From NCBI GenBank assembly GCA_030689285.1, contig JAUYJM010000043.1, positions 1 to 12,862 of the forward strand: a stretch of 12,862 nucleotides of DNA. Direction: 5' to 3'. This document shows positions 6,009 to 12,813 of the stretch, piece by piece; the first letter of the stretch is position 1; the number at the start of each line of letters is the position of its first letter. The notes below the pieces were generated by a model. It did not search any database. It was not told the DNA's origin and saw nothing but the letters and a program-made list of their open reading frames with translations. The DNA comes from a bacterium (lineage in GTDB: Bacteria > Patescibacteriota > Minisyncoccia > Phycocordibacterales > GCA-002787175). Both the position numbers and the translations under genes were made by a program.

Positions 6009-9000
6009 CTACTCTCTTATAGCGAACACGAAATTCAATGTGTCTATTTTAACTTCTTCGCCCGAAATGTCGGAAAATTCAACATCTGACAGTCCGGTAA
6101 GTTTTTGAATCTTTTCTTTGTTTTTTTCAATCAAGTCTTTTCCCGCGTTATCTGTTTTGATTGTTAAAATCGCTTTTTCGCCGGGGTTTAGTCCTTTACT
6201 TTTGCGAAGCTCCTGAATGGCCCTTACAAGCTCTCGCGCCTGACCTTCTTCTTTAAGCTCTGAAGTTATGTGGAAATCCAATTTAACCTCGGGGTCGGCT
6301 TTGCCCATTTTATCGTCAAGCACAACCTCTTTGACATTTATTTCTTCCTTCAAGATTTCCGATAATTCGTCCCAATATTTAGGTGGCTTGCCTGAATGCT
6401 TGATTGATAACGTTTGCAGGGGCTGACGAACCTTGACTTCATTCTTTACCCGAGACATTAGCGCCATTGAAGCGACAGAGCGGACGAAAAGCATTCCTGA
6501 CAAAACTTCATTATCAATTTCACCCGCTTCAGGCCAATTTTCCAAATGAATGCTCTCTTTTTTATTCTCGTCGTCCGCTCCAACCTGTATATCGGAATAT
6601 AACTCGCGATAAAGGTATTCGGCGAAAAAAGGCGCGAAAGGCGCGATTATCTTTGAAAGATTCAGTAAGACGAAACGCAGAGTCAATAGCGCCTCCTGAT
6701 TTCCTTCTTTTATTCTACCGCGCGAACGCCTAAGATACCAAACAGAAAGGTCGTCAATAAACTTTTCCACGGGTCTTGAAGCGCGGTCAAGCTCGTAACT
6801 TTCAAGATTTTTCGTAACCGCTTCGTTTAATTGGTTCAATTTGTTCAAAATCCAGATATTCAAAATATTTTCAGTTTGAGGTTTAGAATCCGCGGGTTGC
6901 AATAACGGAGAATATAATTTATAAAACGCCAAGACATTATCAAGTCTCTGAAATACTTTTTTGGTTATTTCGTCAACCCCCTCTTCCAAAAAATTCATAT
7001 CTTGACCCCTTGTCACAGGAGAAGTCAAAAGATAAAGACGCAAAGAATCCGCCCCGTATCTTTCTATAACTTCTATCGGGTCAGGATAATTTTTGAGACG
7101 CTTGGACATTTTTTTTCCGTCTTTTGCAAGTATCTGTCCGTTTACCACTACCCTTTTGTAAGGAGAGCGGCCAAACAAGGCCGTACCCAAAACAAGCATA
7201 GAATAAAACCACCCCCGTGTCTGGTCCATTCCTTCGGCGATAAAATCTGCCGGATATCCTAACGGCTTTTTAAAAAGACTGTCGTCTGGATTAAAGTCGG
7301 GCAAAGCTTCGCCTAAGTAATGTTTCTCGGCGTAAGGCATTGAGCCGGATTCAAACCAGCAATCAAAAACTTCCGTTACTCTTTTCATCCCCGCGCCACT
7401 GCCATCGCACTTGCAAACAAGTTTTACATCATCTATAAACGGACGGTGCAAATCCAGCTCGTAATTTTCATTATGCGGAATCGGGACAAAACCGAGTCTG
7501 GTAAAATCACCCGTTTCAACATACTCATCTTTTTGTTCTTTGGCGGCAACAGCTTCCTTGTTGTTCCAACCTTCCGAAACAGCGTCAAGCATCCAGAGAG
7601 GATATTCATGGCTTACAATCAAAATATTCTGACCTTCGTATTTTCGGTCTATTTCATACAGAAAATTTCCGACTCTGTTTTTGATATCCTGCAAATTTTC
7701 CCCCTCCGGCGGCCGCTTCGTAAACTTTTCAAGGATTGAAGAAAAGTAGCTATGATATTGTGAAGTGGTTTTTCCGTTGAAGATACCGCTATTTACTTCT
7801 CTTAGCCGTTCATCGAAAACCACCTTCTCGTCTGAAATTCCGAGTTCTTTTTTCAAAATCTCGGCAGTCTGTTTTGTCCTTAAAAAGTCTGAAGAAAAGA
7901 CGATGTTTATTTTTTCCTTTTTAAGTTTTCTGGCCGATTCGACCGCCTGTTTTCGACCGATGTCAGTAAGAGCCGCGAGGTTTCTGTCTCCGCTCAAAAT
8001 GTTTTTTACATTGTTTTCGGCTTGGCCATGACGCATCATAAATATCCGATTTTTCGGTTTAAGACTCGATTTCAGTTCTTCCACAGAACCTACGACTCTT
8101 ATCTTCTTACATTCGTCACATTTCCAAACAGGAATAGCCGCTCCCCAAAAACGGCTCCTTGAAATGGCCCAGTCTTTCGCGTCTTTCAGCCAATTACCAA
8201 AGCGATACTCTCCTATTTCGGGCGGCACCCATTCCACTTTATCGTTTTCCTCTACCAATTTTTCTCTAAGTTTGGACACTTTCACAAACCATGAATAAGC
8301 GGCGAAGTTTAGAAGCGGCGTATCGCATCTCCAGCAAAAAGGATACTGGTGGGTGATTTTTTCCTTTGCAAAGAGTAACCCTTGGGAGGCGAGGCTTTTT
8401 ATTATCTCAACATCCGTTTTTTGATGGGCATTCGGCTCTTCTTTTGAAGGTTTTGGTTTTACCGCGACACCGGCAAAGTCAAGAACTTCTTTTTTAAAAC
8501 GCCCCGTTTCGTCCACATGCTGTATGAAAGGCAAATCCTCTTTTTTGGACAATTCGTAGTCGTCCGACCCAAATGCCGGCGCTATGTGCACAATACCGGT
8601 GCCTGCTTCCGTTGTCACAAAATCACCGCCATAGACCTTCCAGCCATTCTCTCTGTTCTTTAAATTTTGGTCTTTTTTGTAGTAGTCAAACGGCGGCTCG
8701 TACTCAAGGCCAATCAATTTTTCACCTGCAAACTCTTCCAGAAAAGAATATTCGTAATCTTTTAAAACACCTGCCAGACTCTCTTTTGCCAAAATATAAA
8801 CTCCGCGGTCGGTTTCCGCGACTCGGTGTTTTTCACCTTCAACTTTTGATTTTAAATTTTCAATTTTGCAATAGGTCGTTTGAGGGTTTATCGCGAGCGC
8901 CACGTTCCCAGGCAAAGTCCACGGAGTTGTCGTCCAGGCCAGCATATAAAGCGGCTTGGATTTTAAAGTCTGAAGTTTTGGTTTCTTGGCGTCTTTGACT

Positions 9001-9635
9001 GGGAATTTTACATATATCGATATATCCGTAATTTCCGTGTAACCCTGGCTTACTTCAAAATTGGAAAGGGTTGTTTCGCATCTTGGGCACAGATGCATTG
9101 ACTTGAACCCCTCGTAAATAAGTTTTTTTTCATAAAGAGTCTTAAAAGCCCACCAGACCGACTCGGTGTAAGAGGTGTCCAGAGTGCGATAGTCGCTATC
9201 CATATCCACAAAACGCCCCATACGAGGTATTATTCTTCGCCAATCGGCCGCGTAGGCCATCACGCTTTCCGCCGCTTTTTTATTGAACTTGTCTATTCCG
9301 TAAGACAAAATGTCTTTTTTTGTCTTAAGTTCAAGTTCTTTCTCAACCAAGTTTTCAATCGGCAATCCGTGACAATCCCAGCCCCATTTTCTCGGTACAT
9401 AAAATCCGCGCATTGTTTTGTAGCGTGGAATTACGTCTTTTATTGTCCCTGCCAAAATATGCCCGTAATGCGGCAACCCCGTCGCAAAAGGCGGCCCGTC
9501 ATAAAACACAAACTCCTTTTTGCCTTTGTTTTTCTCAAGACTTTTCTCAAAAATCTTATTTTCCCGCCAAAACTTAAGAGTTTCTTCCTCCCTCTTGGCG
9601 GCCACTGACTCTGTTTTTTCTTTTTTTTCGTCCAT
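6009..9635 (-). CDS. ileS: Isoleucyl-tRNA synthetase with an inserted histidine-phosphatase domain
   Basis: Class I synthetase charging tRNA-Ile; 1208 residues against about 930-1050 for usual IleRS. The Rossmann catalytic core has the HIGH box as HYGH (56-59, in GLPHYGHILAG) and the KMSKR loop at 842-846. The CP1 editing domain spans about 200-430, with the Thr-rich LAWTTTPWTLPGN and GTGIVHIAPAFGSDDY including the acidic pair Asp358-Asp359. Zinc-knuckle residues include Cys183/Cys186, Cys434/Cys437, Cys506/Cys509 and Cys741/Cys743. The helical anticodon-binding region and C-terminal domain follow from about 900. Residues about 529-720 form a complete phosphoglycerate-mutase-like domain (listed separately). 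The start ATG at 9635 is preceded by a U-run, with no Shine-Dalgarno site, and the first residues are lysine/glutamate-rich. recO follows by 24 bp. The frame is unbroken and both synthetase halves look intact. Confidence 0.96.
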   Translation of the reverse strand: MDEKKEKTESVAAKREEETLKFWRENKIFEKSLEKNKGKKEFVFYDGPPFATGLPHYGHILAGTIKDVIPRYKTMRGFYVPRKWGWDCHGLPIENLVEKELELKTKKDILSYGIDKFNKKAAESVMAYAADWRRIIPRMGRFVDMDSDYRTLDTSYTESVWWAFKTLYEKKLIYEGFKSMHLCPRCETTLSNFEVSQGYTEITDISIYVKFPVKDAKKPKLQTLKSKPLYMLAWTTTPWTLPGNVALAINPQTTYCKIENLKSKVEGEKHRVAETDRGVYILAKESLAGVLKDYEYSFLEEFAGEKLIGLEYEPPFDYYKKDQNLKNRENGWKVYGGDFVTTEAGTGIVHIAPAFGSDDYELSKKEDLPFIQHVDETGRFKKEVLDFAGVAVKPKPSKEEPNAHQKTDVEIIKSLASQGLLFAKEKITHQYPFCWRCDTPLLNFAAYSWFVKVSKLREKLVEENDKVEWVPPEIGEYRFGNWLKDAKDWAISRSRFWGAAIPVWKCDECKKIRVVGSVEELKSSLKPKNRIFMMRHGQAENNVKNILSGDRNLAALTDIGRKQAVESARKLKKEKINIVFSSDFLRTKQTAEILKKELGISDEKVVFDERLREVNSGIFNGKTTSQYHSYFSSILEKFTKRPPEGENLQDIKNRVGNFLYEIDRKYEGQNILIVSHEYPLWMLDAVSEGWNNKEAVAAKEQKDEYVETGDFTRLGFVPIPHNENYELDLHRPFIDDVKLVCKCDGSGAGMKRVTEVFDCWFESGSMPYAEKHYLGEALPDFNPDDSLFKKPLGYPADFIAEGMDQTRGWFYSMLVLGTALFGRSPYKRVVVNGQILAKDGKKMSKRLKNYPDPIEVIERYGADSLRLYLLTSPVTRGQDMNFLEEGVDEITKKVFQRLDNVLAFYKLYSPLLQPADSKPQTENILNIWILNKLNQLNEAVTKNLESYELDRASRPVEKFIDDLSVWYLRRSRGRIKEGNQEALLTLRFVLLNLSKIIAPFAPFFAEYLYRELYSDIQVGADDENKKESIHLENWPEAGEIDNEVLSGMLFVRSVASMALMSRVKNEVKVRQPLQTLSIKHSGKPPKYWDELSEILKEEINVKEVVLDDKMGKADPEVKLDFHITSELKEEGQARELVRAIQELRKSKGLNPGEKAILTIKTDNAGKDLIEKNKEKIQKLTGLSDVEFSDISGEEVKIDTLNFVFAIRE
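7476..8051 (-). other. Histidine-phosphatase (phosphoglycerate-mutase-like) domain inside IleRS
   Basis: IleRS residues about 529-720. The branch-1 signature is MMRHGQAENN with Arg535 and the nucleophile His536. The second catalytic arginine is Arg586 in SSDFLRTKQTAE. The general acid is Glu613 in DERLREVNSGIFNG. The second histidine is His676 in ILIVSHEYPLW. The PPEGENLQDIKNRV helix is also usual for the family. All catalytic positions are present, so activity is plausible. The insert lies between CDEC (506-509) and CKC (741-743), where ordinary IleRS has a short linker within the zinc knuckle. The substrate is unknown; metabolite or nucleotide phosphate, or quality control of misactivated products, are guesses. 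Confidence 0.9.
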
Positions 9636-9639
9636 AAAA

Positions 9640-9670
9640 AATGCCAGAATGTAGAATATATTCTAGCATT
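9640..9670 (-). terminator. Hairpin and U-run directly before the ileS start codon
   Basis: On the minus strand AATGCTAGAA (9670-9661) pairs with TTCTGGCATT (9649-9640), ten pairs with one U-G, around an 11-base loop. It is followed by a U-run that ends at the ileS ATG. It can stop read-through from the ribosomal genes or act as an attenuator. The loop side holds the perfect palindrome TAGAATATATTCTA, which competes with it. Confidence 0.5.
9660..9668 (-). promoter_or_regulatory. Extended -10 promoter element for ileS
   Basis: TGCTAGAAT on the minus strand matches TG-N-TATAAT at all but one position and lies about 25 bp before the ileS ATG, giving a leader of about 20 bases. The -35 region is weak (CTTTCA at 18 bp), as is acceptable for extended -10 promoters. 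The element lies inside the 5' arm of the hairpin at 9640-9670, so transcripts starting here would not form that hairpin. Confidence 0.45.
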
Positions 9671-9703
9671 TAAATGCTTTATCTGAAAGATATTTTTTGC
9701 CTC

Positions 9704-9739
9704 AAAAAAACGCGCAATGTACGGTAATCGCGCGTTTTT
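9704..9739 (-). terminator. Rho-independent terminator after rplB
   Basis: On the minus strand AAAAACGCGC (from 9739) pairs perfectly with GCGCGTTTTT (9715-9706) across a 14-base loop, and two more T residues follow. The stem starts inside the rplB stop codon. It closes the rplC-rplD-rplW-rplB unit and separates it from ileS. Confidence 0.75.
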
Positions 9740-10586
9740 ACCTACTCTTTTTCTTACCGACTTTTCGTCTGGACACAATAAGATAATTTGAGTACTTCTT
9801 TGGAGTTCTGGTTTTCTGGCCTTTTCCTGTCGGCTTGCCCCACATACTTTTGGCCCTGCGCGTACCTCTGCCTTGCCTGCCTTCGCCTCCGCCATGCGGA
9901 TGGTCAACGGGATTCATAGCCGTACCTCTAACGGTGGGTCTGATACCCTTCCACCTACTCTTGCCGGCCTTTCCGTAGTTTTCCAGACGATATTCCATAT
10001 TTGAAACTTGTCCGACAGTCGCGAAACATGAACTTAAAACTCTCCTGATTTCCGTGGAAGGAAGACGCAGATGAGTGTAGGGAATGTCCTGCGCCACCAC
10101 CTCCGCGTACGAACCGGCGCTTCTGACAAGTTTTGACCCTCCTGACGGTTTGATTTCTATATTATAAACAAATGTTCCGACCGGCATAGAACCGAGCGCA
10201 GTCCTGTTTCCCACGGCTATGTCCGCCTTCTCGGACACAATAAATTTGTCTCCGACTTTAAGGGTGCCAGGCACAAGCACATACCTTCTCTCTCCGTCAG
10301 AGAAGCAGACCAGCGCGATAAAGCCGCTTCTATTCGGGTCATATTCTATAGTTTCTATTTTTGCCGGAATGTCTTTCTTGTCATAGTGAAAGTCTATATC
10401 CCTAAAGCGTCTTTTGTGGCCGCCTCCCTTATGTCTTGTGGTTATGCGACCTTGATTATTCCTGCCGACAGAACGTTTGAAACCGAAAGTCAGCGCCTTT
10501 TTCGGCGAGACAGGAGTTAAAACGCCTCTGTATGACACAGTTTGCATATTGCGGCGCGATGGAGTTGTGGGGTTGTATGCTTTCAT
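9738..10586 (-). CDS. rplB: 50S ribosomal protein L2
   Basis: L2 binds 23S rRNA near the peptidyl-transferase centre and is needed for subunit joining. The 282 residues are full length. The RNA-binding core starts with GRNNQGRITTRHKGGGHKRR (41-60), and EYDPNRSGFIALV (81-93) follows. The C-terminal signature MNPVDHPHGGGEGRQGRG (224-241) includes His229, at the same number as the essential histidine of E. coli L2. The tail is basic (GKKKSR). The gene is the last of the ribosomal cluster, 38 bp after rplW. Usually rpsS would follow; here a terminator and ileS do. No Shine-Dalgarno site is seen. Confidence 0.97.
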   Translation of the reverse strand: MKAYNPTTPSRRNMQTVSYRGVLTPVSPKKALTFGFKRSVGRNNQGRITTRHKGGGHKRRFRDIDFHYDKKDIPAKIETIEYDPNRSGFIALVCFSDGERRYVLVPGTLKVGDKFIVSEKADIAVGNRTALGSMPVGTFVYNIEIKPSGGSKLVRSAGSYAEVVAQDIPYTHLRLPSTEIRRVLSSCFATVGQVSNMEYRLENYGKAGKSRWKGIRPTVRGTAMNPVDHPHGGGEGRQGRGTRRAKSMWGKPTGKGQKTRTPKKYSNYLIVSRRKVGKKKSR

Positions 10587-10624
10587 ATTCTAGTTCTAAA
10601 ACTGCGCGGGTACTTATACTGACA

Positions 10625-11014
10625 CTACGCGATCTCTATCTTGTCGCCTTTTTTCAAAAAAACATACGCTTTTTTGACTGACTTCTTTTTGCCGACTTTT
10701 CCTCTGTATAAAATACTTTTGCCCGGACGGCGCAAAATATTAACCTTTACTGGACGAACTTTATAAAATTCCCAAATGGCCGCTGCCACGTCTCTTTTGG
10801 TTGAGACGGAACTTATCTCAAAAGCGTAAGCGTTATGCTCCGACAGAATACCGGATTTCTCCGTAACTTTAGGGTGAAGAAGCACTCCTGTCAAATCCCT
10901 CTGCGTTTTGAAATCTCCCGCTTCAAGGCGTTTTTCTTCATTCAAAGATTTTGTTTCAGTTGGAGATGAAACTTTCTCAATGGCTTTTTCTTTTTTCTTG
11001 CCAAACAATGACAT
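10625..11014 (-). CDS. rplW: 50S ribosomal protein L23 with N-terminal extension
   Basis: L23 lines the exit of the ribosomal tunnel and docks trigger factor and SRP. The conserved domain begins at about residue 42 (TGVLLHPKVTEKSGILSEHNAYAFEIS) and includes AAAIWEFYKVRPVKVNILRRPGK. It ends with KKAYVFLKKGDKIEIA. The core has the usual length of about 90 residues, but about 40 charged residues come first (MSLFGKKKEKAIEKV and onwards), as is common in CPR L23. The ATG at 11014 has no Shine-Dalgarno site; the 41-bp gap after rplD is AT-rich with CATAATTAAA repeated twice, so a start further in (no good Met is available) is unlikely. Part of the rplC-rplD-rplW-rplB order. Confidence 0.94.
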   Translation of the reverse strand: MSLFGKKKEKAIEKVSSPTETKSLNEEKRLEAGDFKTQRDLTGVLLHPKVTEKSGILSEHNAYAFEISSVSTKRDVAAAIWEFYKVRPVKVNILRRPGKSILYRGKVGKKKSVKKAYVFLKKGDKIEIA

Positions 11015-11055
11015 AGTTTTAATTATGCTTTAATTATGAATTATGGAATGTGCAG

Positions 11056-11748
11056 TCATGACACAGAAGGACCGGTGTTCTTGCGCAAAGCCAGCTTGTT
11101 TTGAAAAACCGGAATCGCGTAATCAGGATTTTCTATGACAATAAACTTTGAATTCAAGAGGGTTAATATGTTTAAATTTCTGACTTCCGACACGGAAACA
11201 TTTCGTATATTTGCAAAGCATTTTTTCGCCACATCGTCTTTTTTAGACAAAGCCAGACAAACCGCGTTCTCCTTCTTTTTGGAGATTCCTTTCAAAGGAA
11301 TGTTTTGCTCCAGAGACAGAAGCACAGACAAGGCGTCTTTGGTACGCGGTTTTTCAAAATTTATTTTGTCAATAAACACGATTTCTCCGTCCTTGAGCTT
11401 GGCCGACAAAACGGAAAACAAAGCTCCTGTTTTCATCTTGCGATTTATCTTTCGGTACAAGTTCTTGTCGTTTCTCGGCCCGTGAGTCACACCGCCGCCT
11501 ACCCAAAGCGGAGAACGTCTGGAACCATGTCTTGCTCTTCCTGTACCTTTTTGCTGCCATGGTTTCTTGCCTCCACCGCGAACTTCCCCGCGAGTCCTGG
11601 AGTGAGCTACCGGGGTGCGAAGATTTACCATCATAGACTGCATAACCTGGTGCACCAAGTCGGCATTCCACTTCACGCCAAACACGCTTTCCGGCAAAGT
11701 TATCTTGCGTGTTTGCTCTCCTTTTTGGTTGTAAACAATTGATTCCAT
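11056..11748 (-). CDS. rplD: 50S ribosomal protein L4
   Basis: L4 is an early assembly protein whose long loop reaches the exit tunnel; in gammaproteobacteria it also represses its own S10 operon. The N-terminus MESIVYNQKGEQTRKITLPESVFG is usual. The extended loop is clear: RTPVAHSRTRGEVRGGGKKPWQQKGTGRARHGSRRSPLWVGGGVTHGP. The globular end (NSKFIVIENPDYAIPVFQNKLALRKN) is intact, giving 230 residues. I choose the ATG at 11748; a TTG codon directly in front would add one residue. The gene follows rplC by 90 bp, a gap that holds an imperfect inverted repeat. No Shine-Dalgarno site. Confidence 0.96.
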   Translation of the reverse strand: MESIVYNQKGEQTRKITLPESVFGVKWNADLVHQVMQSMMVNLRTPVAHSRTRGEVRGGGKKPWQQKGTGRARHGSRRSPLWVGGGVTHGPRNDKNLYRKINRKMKTGALFSVLSAKLKDGEIVFIDKINFEKPRTKDALSVLLSLEQNIPLKGISKKKENAVCLALSKKDDVAKKCFANIRNVSVSEVRNLNILTLLNSKFIVIENPDYAIPVFQNKLALRKNTGPSVS

Positions 11749-11760
11749 CAAATTAGTTTA

Positions 11761-11831
11761 TCAAGTTATAAAGTTGCAAGTTTATAAAGTATTCGTCTCC
11801 ATGTTTTACTTGATGAACTTTATGAACTTGA
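11761..11831. repeat. Imperfect inverted repeat between rplC and rplD
   Basis: TCAAGTT (11761-11767) and ATAAAGTT (11768-11775) match AACTTGA (11825-11831) and AACTTTAT (11816-11823) as reverse complements, with a one-base bulge; AAGT and ACTT further in extend the stem. The units are themselves versions of an AAGTT-N-ATAAAGTT motif. A leader hairpin of rplD or a degenerate intergenic repeat are both possible. No U-run follows on the minus strand, so it is unlikely to be a terminator. Confidence 0.5.
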
Positions 11832-11838
11832 CTAACTT

Positions 11839-12447
11839 TCAACCTCTAATCTCCACCAATGTTCCCCTCCGGCCCGGCATCGCTCCGCTTATAAAAATCA
11901 GGTTTTCTTCAGGCACAACTTTGACGACCTTTAAATTTTTTATCGTTACCCTCTCTCCGCCCATTCTACCGGCCATACGCATTCCTTTTGGCACGCGGGT
12001 GCGAAGTCCTCCTCCTATTGAACCTGGCTCTCTTTCAGAATGTTTTTGACCATGTGTTCGGCGTCCTCCGGCAAAGTTATGTCTTTTTACGACTCCTTGA
12101 AAACCCTTGCCTTTTGATACGCCTGAAACTGTTACAATATCACCTTCCGTAAAAACCTTCACGTCAAACTTATCGCCCTCTTTTTCCTTAGCGGGGGACA
12201 TAAGGCGAAATTCCTTGAGCCCTATAAAGTTGCCATATTCTTTCATCTGTCCCTTCACCGACTTTTTTATATTTTTAGGATTTCTCGCGCCAAATCCTAC
12301 TTGCACAGCATTGTAACCGTCTTTTTCAGAAGAAAAAACACGGGTAACGGTTATGGGAAGCGCGGATACTACAGTAACAGGCGACAATCGCCCATCGTCT
12401 CCCCAGACCTGGCTCATATATTGTTTTTTGCCAATTAGAAAACGCAT
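11839..12447 (-). CDS. rplC: 50S ribosomal protein L3
   Basis: L3 initiates 23S rRNA folding and reaches the peptidyl-transferase centre. The 202 residues are full length. The N-terminus MRFLIGKKQYMSQVWGDDGR matches the usual L3 start. The central signature is VSGVSKGKGFQGVVKRHNFAGGRRTHGQKHSEREPGSIG, followed by RVPKGMRMAGRMGGERVTIKNLKVV. The start is fixed, since an in-frame TAA lies two codons upstream. It is the first gene of the visible ribosomal unit: no rpsJ (S10) precedes it within the window. Upstream is a leader of about 280 bases holding a nested palindrome, and then a likely promoter. No Shine-Dalgarno site before the ATG. Confidence 0.97.
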   Translation of the reverse strand: MRFLIGKKQYMSQVWGDDGRLSPVTVVSALPITVTRVFSSEKDGYNAVQVGFGARNPKNIKKSVKGQMKEYGNFIGLKEFRLMSPAKEKEGDKFDVKVFTEGDIVTVSGVSKGKGFQGVVKRHNFAGGRRTHGQKHSEREPGSIGGGLRTRVPKGMRMAGRMGGERVTIKNLKVVKVVPEENLIFISGAMPGRRGTLVEIRG

Positions 12448-12506
12448 ACTTTAATTGAACGTGCGACCCCTTCATGGCGCAGAGGTTCCCCTACTGTCTT
12501 AAACAT

Positions 12507-12520
12507 CCGTTACTTAACGG
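12507..12520. repeat. Short palindrome abutting the nested palindromic element
   Basis: CCGTTA-CT-TAACGG is a six-pair palindrome directly at the left edge of the 197-bp element. The same CCGTTA/TAACGG words occur in the GC-rich hairpin inside the element (12633-12663), so the pieces may be related. Confidence 0.45.
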
Positions 12521-12573
12521 GACTGTTGCCGAATATCCATTTGGCCGATTTCCCCAAAATTCGGCTGCGGCTT

Positions 12574-12624
12574 GTTTCAAATTTATGGCCAATACTTTAG
12601 AGCATTAAGCCATAAATTTGAAAC
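12574..12624. repeat. Inner hairpin A of the nested palindrome
   Basis: GTTTCAAATTTATGGC (12574-12589) and GCCATAAATTTGAAAC (12609-12624) are perfect reverse complements. The 19-base loop can pair partly (AAT with ATT, CT with AG). Confidence 0.75.
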
Positions 12625-12632
12625 TTCGCCTC

Positions 12633-12663
12633 GCCCCGTTAGAAGCGGGGCTTCTAACGGGGC
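12633..12663. repeat. Inner hairpin B of the nested palindrome, GC-rich
   Basis: GCCCCGTTAGAAGC (12633-12646) and GCTTCTAACGGGGC (12650-12663) are perfect reverse complements with a GGG loop. It is far more GC-rich than hairpin A. No U-run follows on either strand, so it is not a standard terminator. Confidence 0.75.
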
Positions 12664-12733
12664 TCGCGCTAATTTTCCCAAAAATCGCCTCAAAAGCCTA
12701 TTCGGCAACAGTCCCCTCCTCACAATAAGAGAT

Positions 12734-12762
12734 ACATTAGCAAACATAGAAGAAAAAGTCAA
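12734..12762 (-). promoter_or_regulatory. Likely promoter of the rplC-rplD-rplW-rplB unit
   Basis: On the minus strand TTGACT (12762-12757) and TAATGT (12739-12734) are separated by 17 bp. The -35 matches five of six positions; the -10 matches three of six but includes the key T, A and final T. Initiation near 12727 would give a leader of about 280 bases with the nested palindrome in its first 210. Confidence 0.5.
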
Positions 12763-12781
12763 AAAATGCACTGGCCTAGTG

Positions 12782-12787
12782 TACAAT
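12782..12787 (+). promoter_or_regulatory. Possible -10 box for the rightward gene
   Basis: TACAAT on the plus strand lies 26 bases before the ATG at 12814. No good -35 box is at the right distance. A TTGACA at 12787-12792 is too close to the ATG to serve as this gene's -35. The imperfect CACT/AGTG dyad at 12770-12781 touches the box and could be an operator, but that is speculative. Confidence 0.25.
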
Positions 12788-12813
12788 TGACAGTAGATTG
12801 AAGCTTGAAAACA

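Larger units (their letters stand above)
12519..12715. repeat. 197-bp nested palindrome (three-way junction), MITE-like or leader RNA structure
   Basis: The ends are a perfect 17-bp inverted repeat, GGGACTGTTGCCGAATA (12519-12535) and its reverse complement (12699-12715). Pairing continues inward imperfectly (GATTT and AAAATT blocks around 12547-12561 against 12671-12686). The centre holds two further hairpins: 12574-12589 with 12609-12624 (16 perfect pairs) and 12633-12646 with 12650-12663 (14 perfect pairs, GGG loop). The whole can fold as a T- or Y-shaped cruciform. The end sequence resembles IS6-family termini (GG-N-N-CTGTTGC), but I see no target-site duplication and no transposase. It lies between the proposed promoter and rplC, so it would be transcribed as leader RNA. 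Confidence 0.7.

Noticed and set aside
9636..9737. T-box or other riboswitch before ileS
   Set aside because: No T-box or specifier/antiterminator sequence is visible, and the gap is only 102 bp, occupied by the rplB terminator and the promoter hairpin.
11749..11751. TTG as the start codon of rplD
   Set aside because: The adjacent ATG gives the normal L4 N-terminus, and neither has a Shine-Dalgarno site; the ATG is the simpler choice.
12572..12790. Overlapping ORFs of 67-72 codons on both strands in the palindromic region
   Set aside because: They are explained by the inverted repeats and have no family signature.
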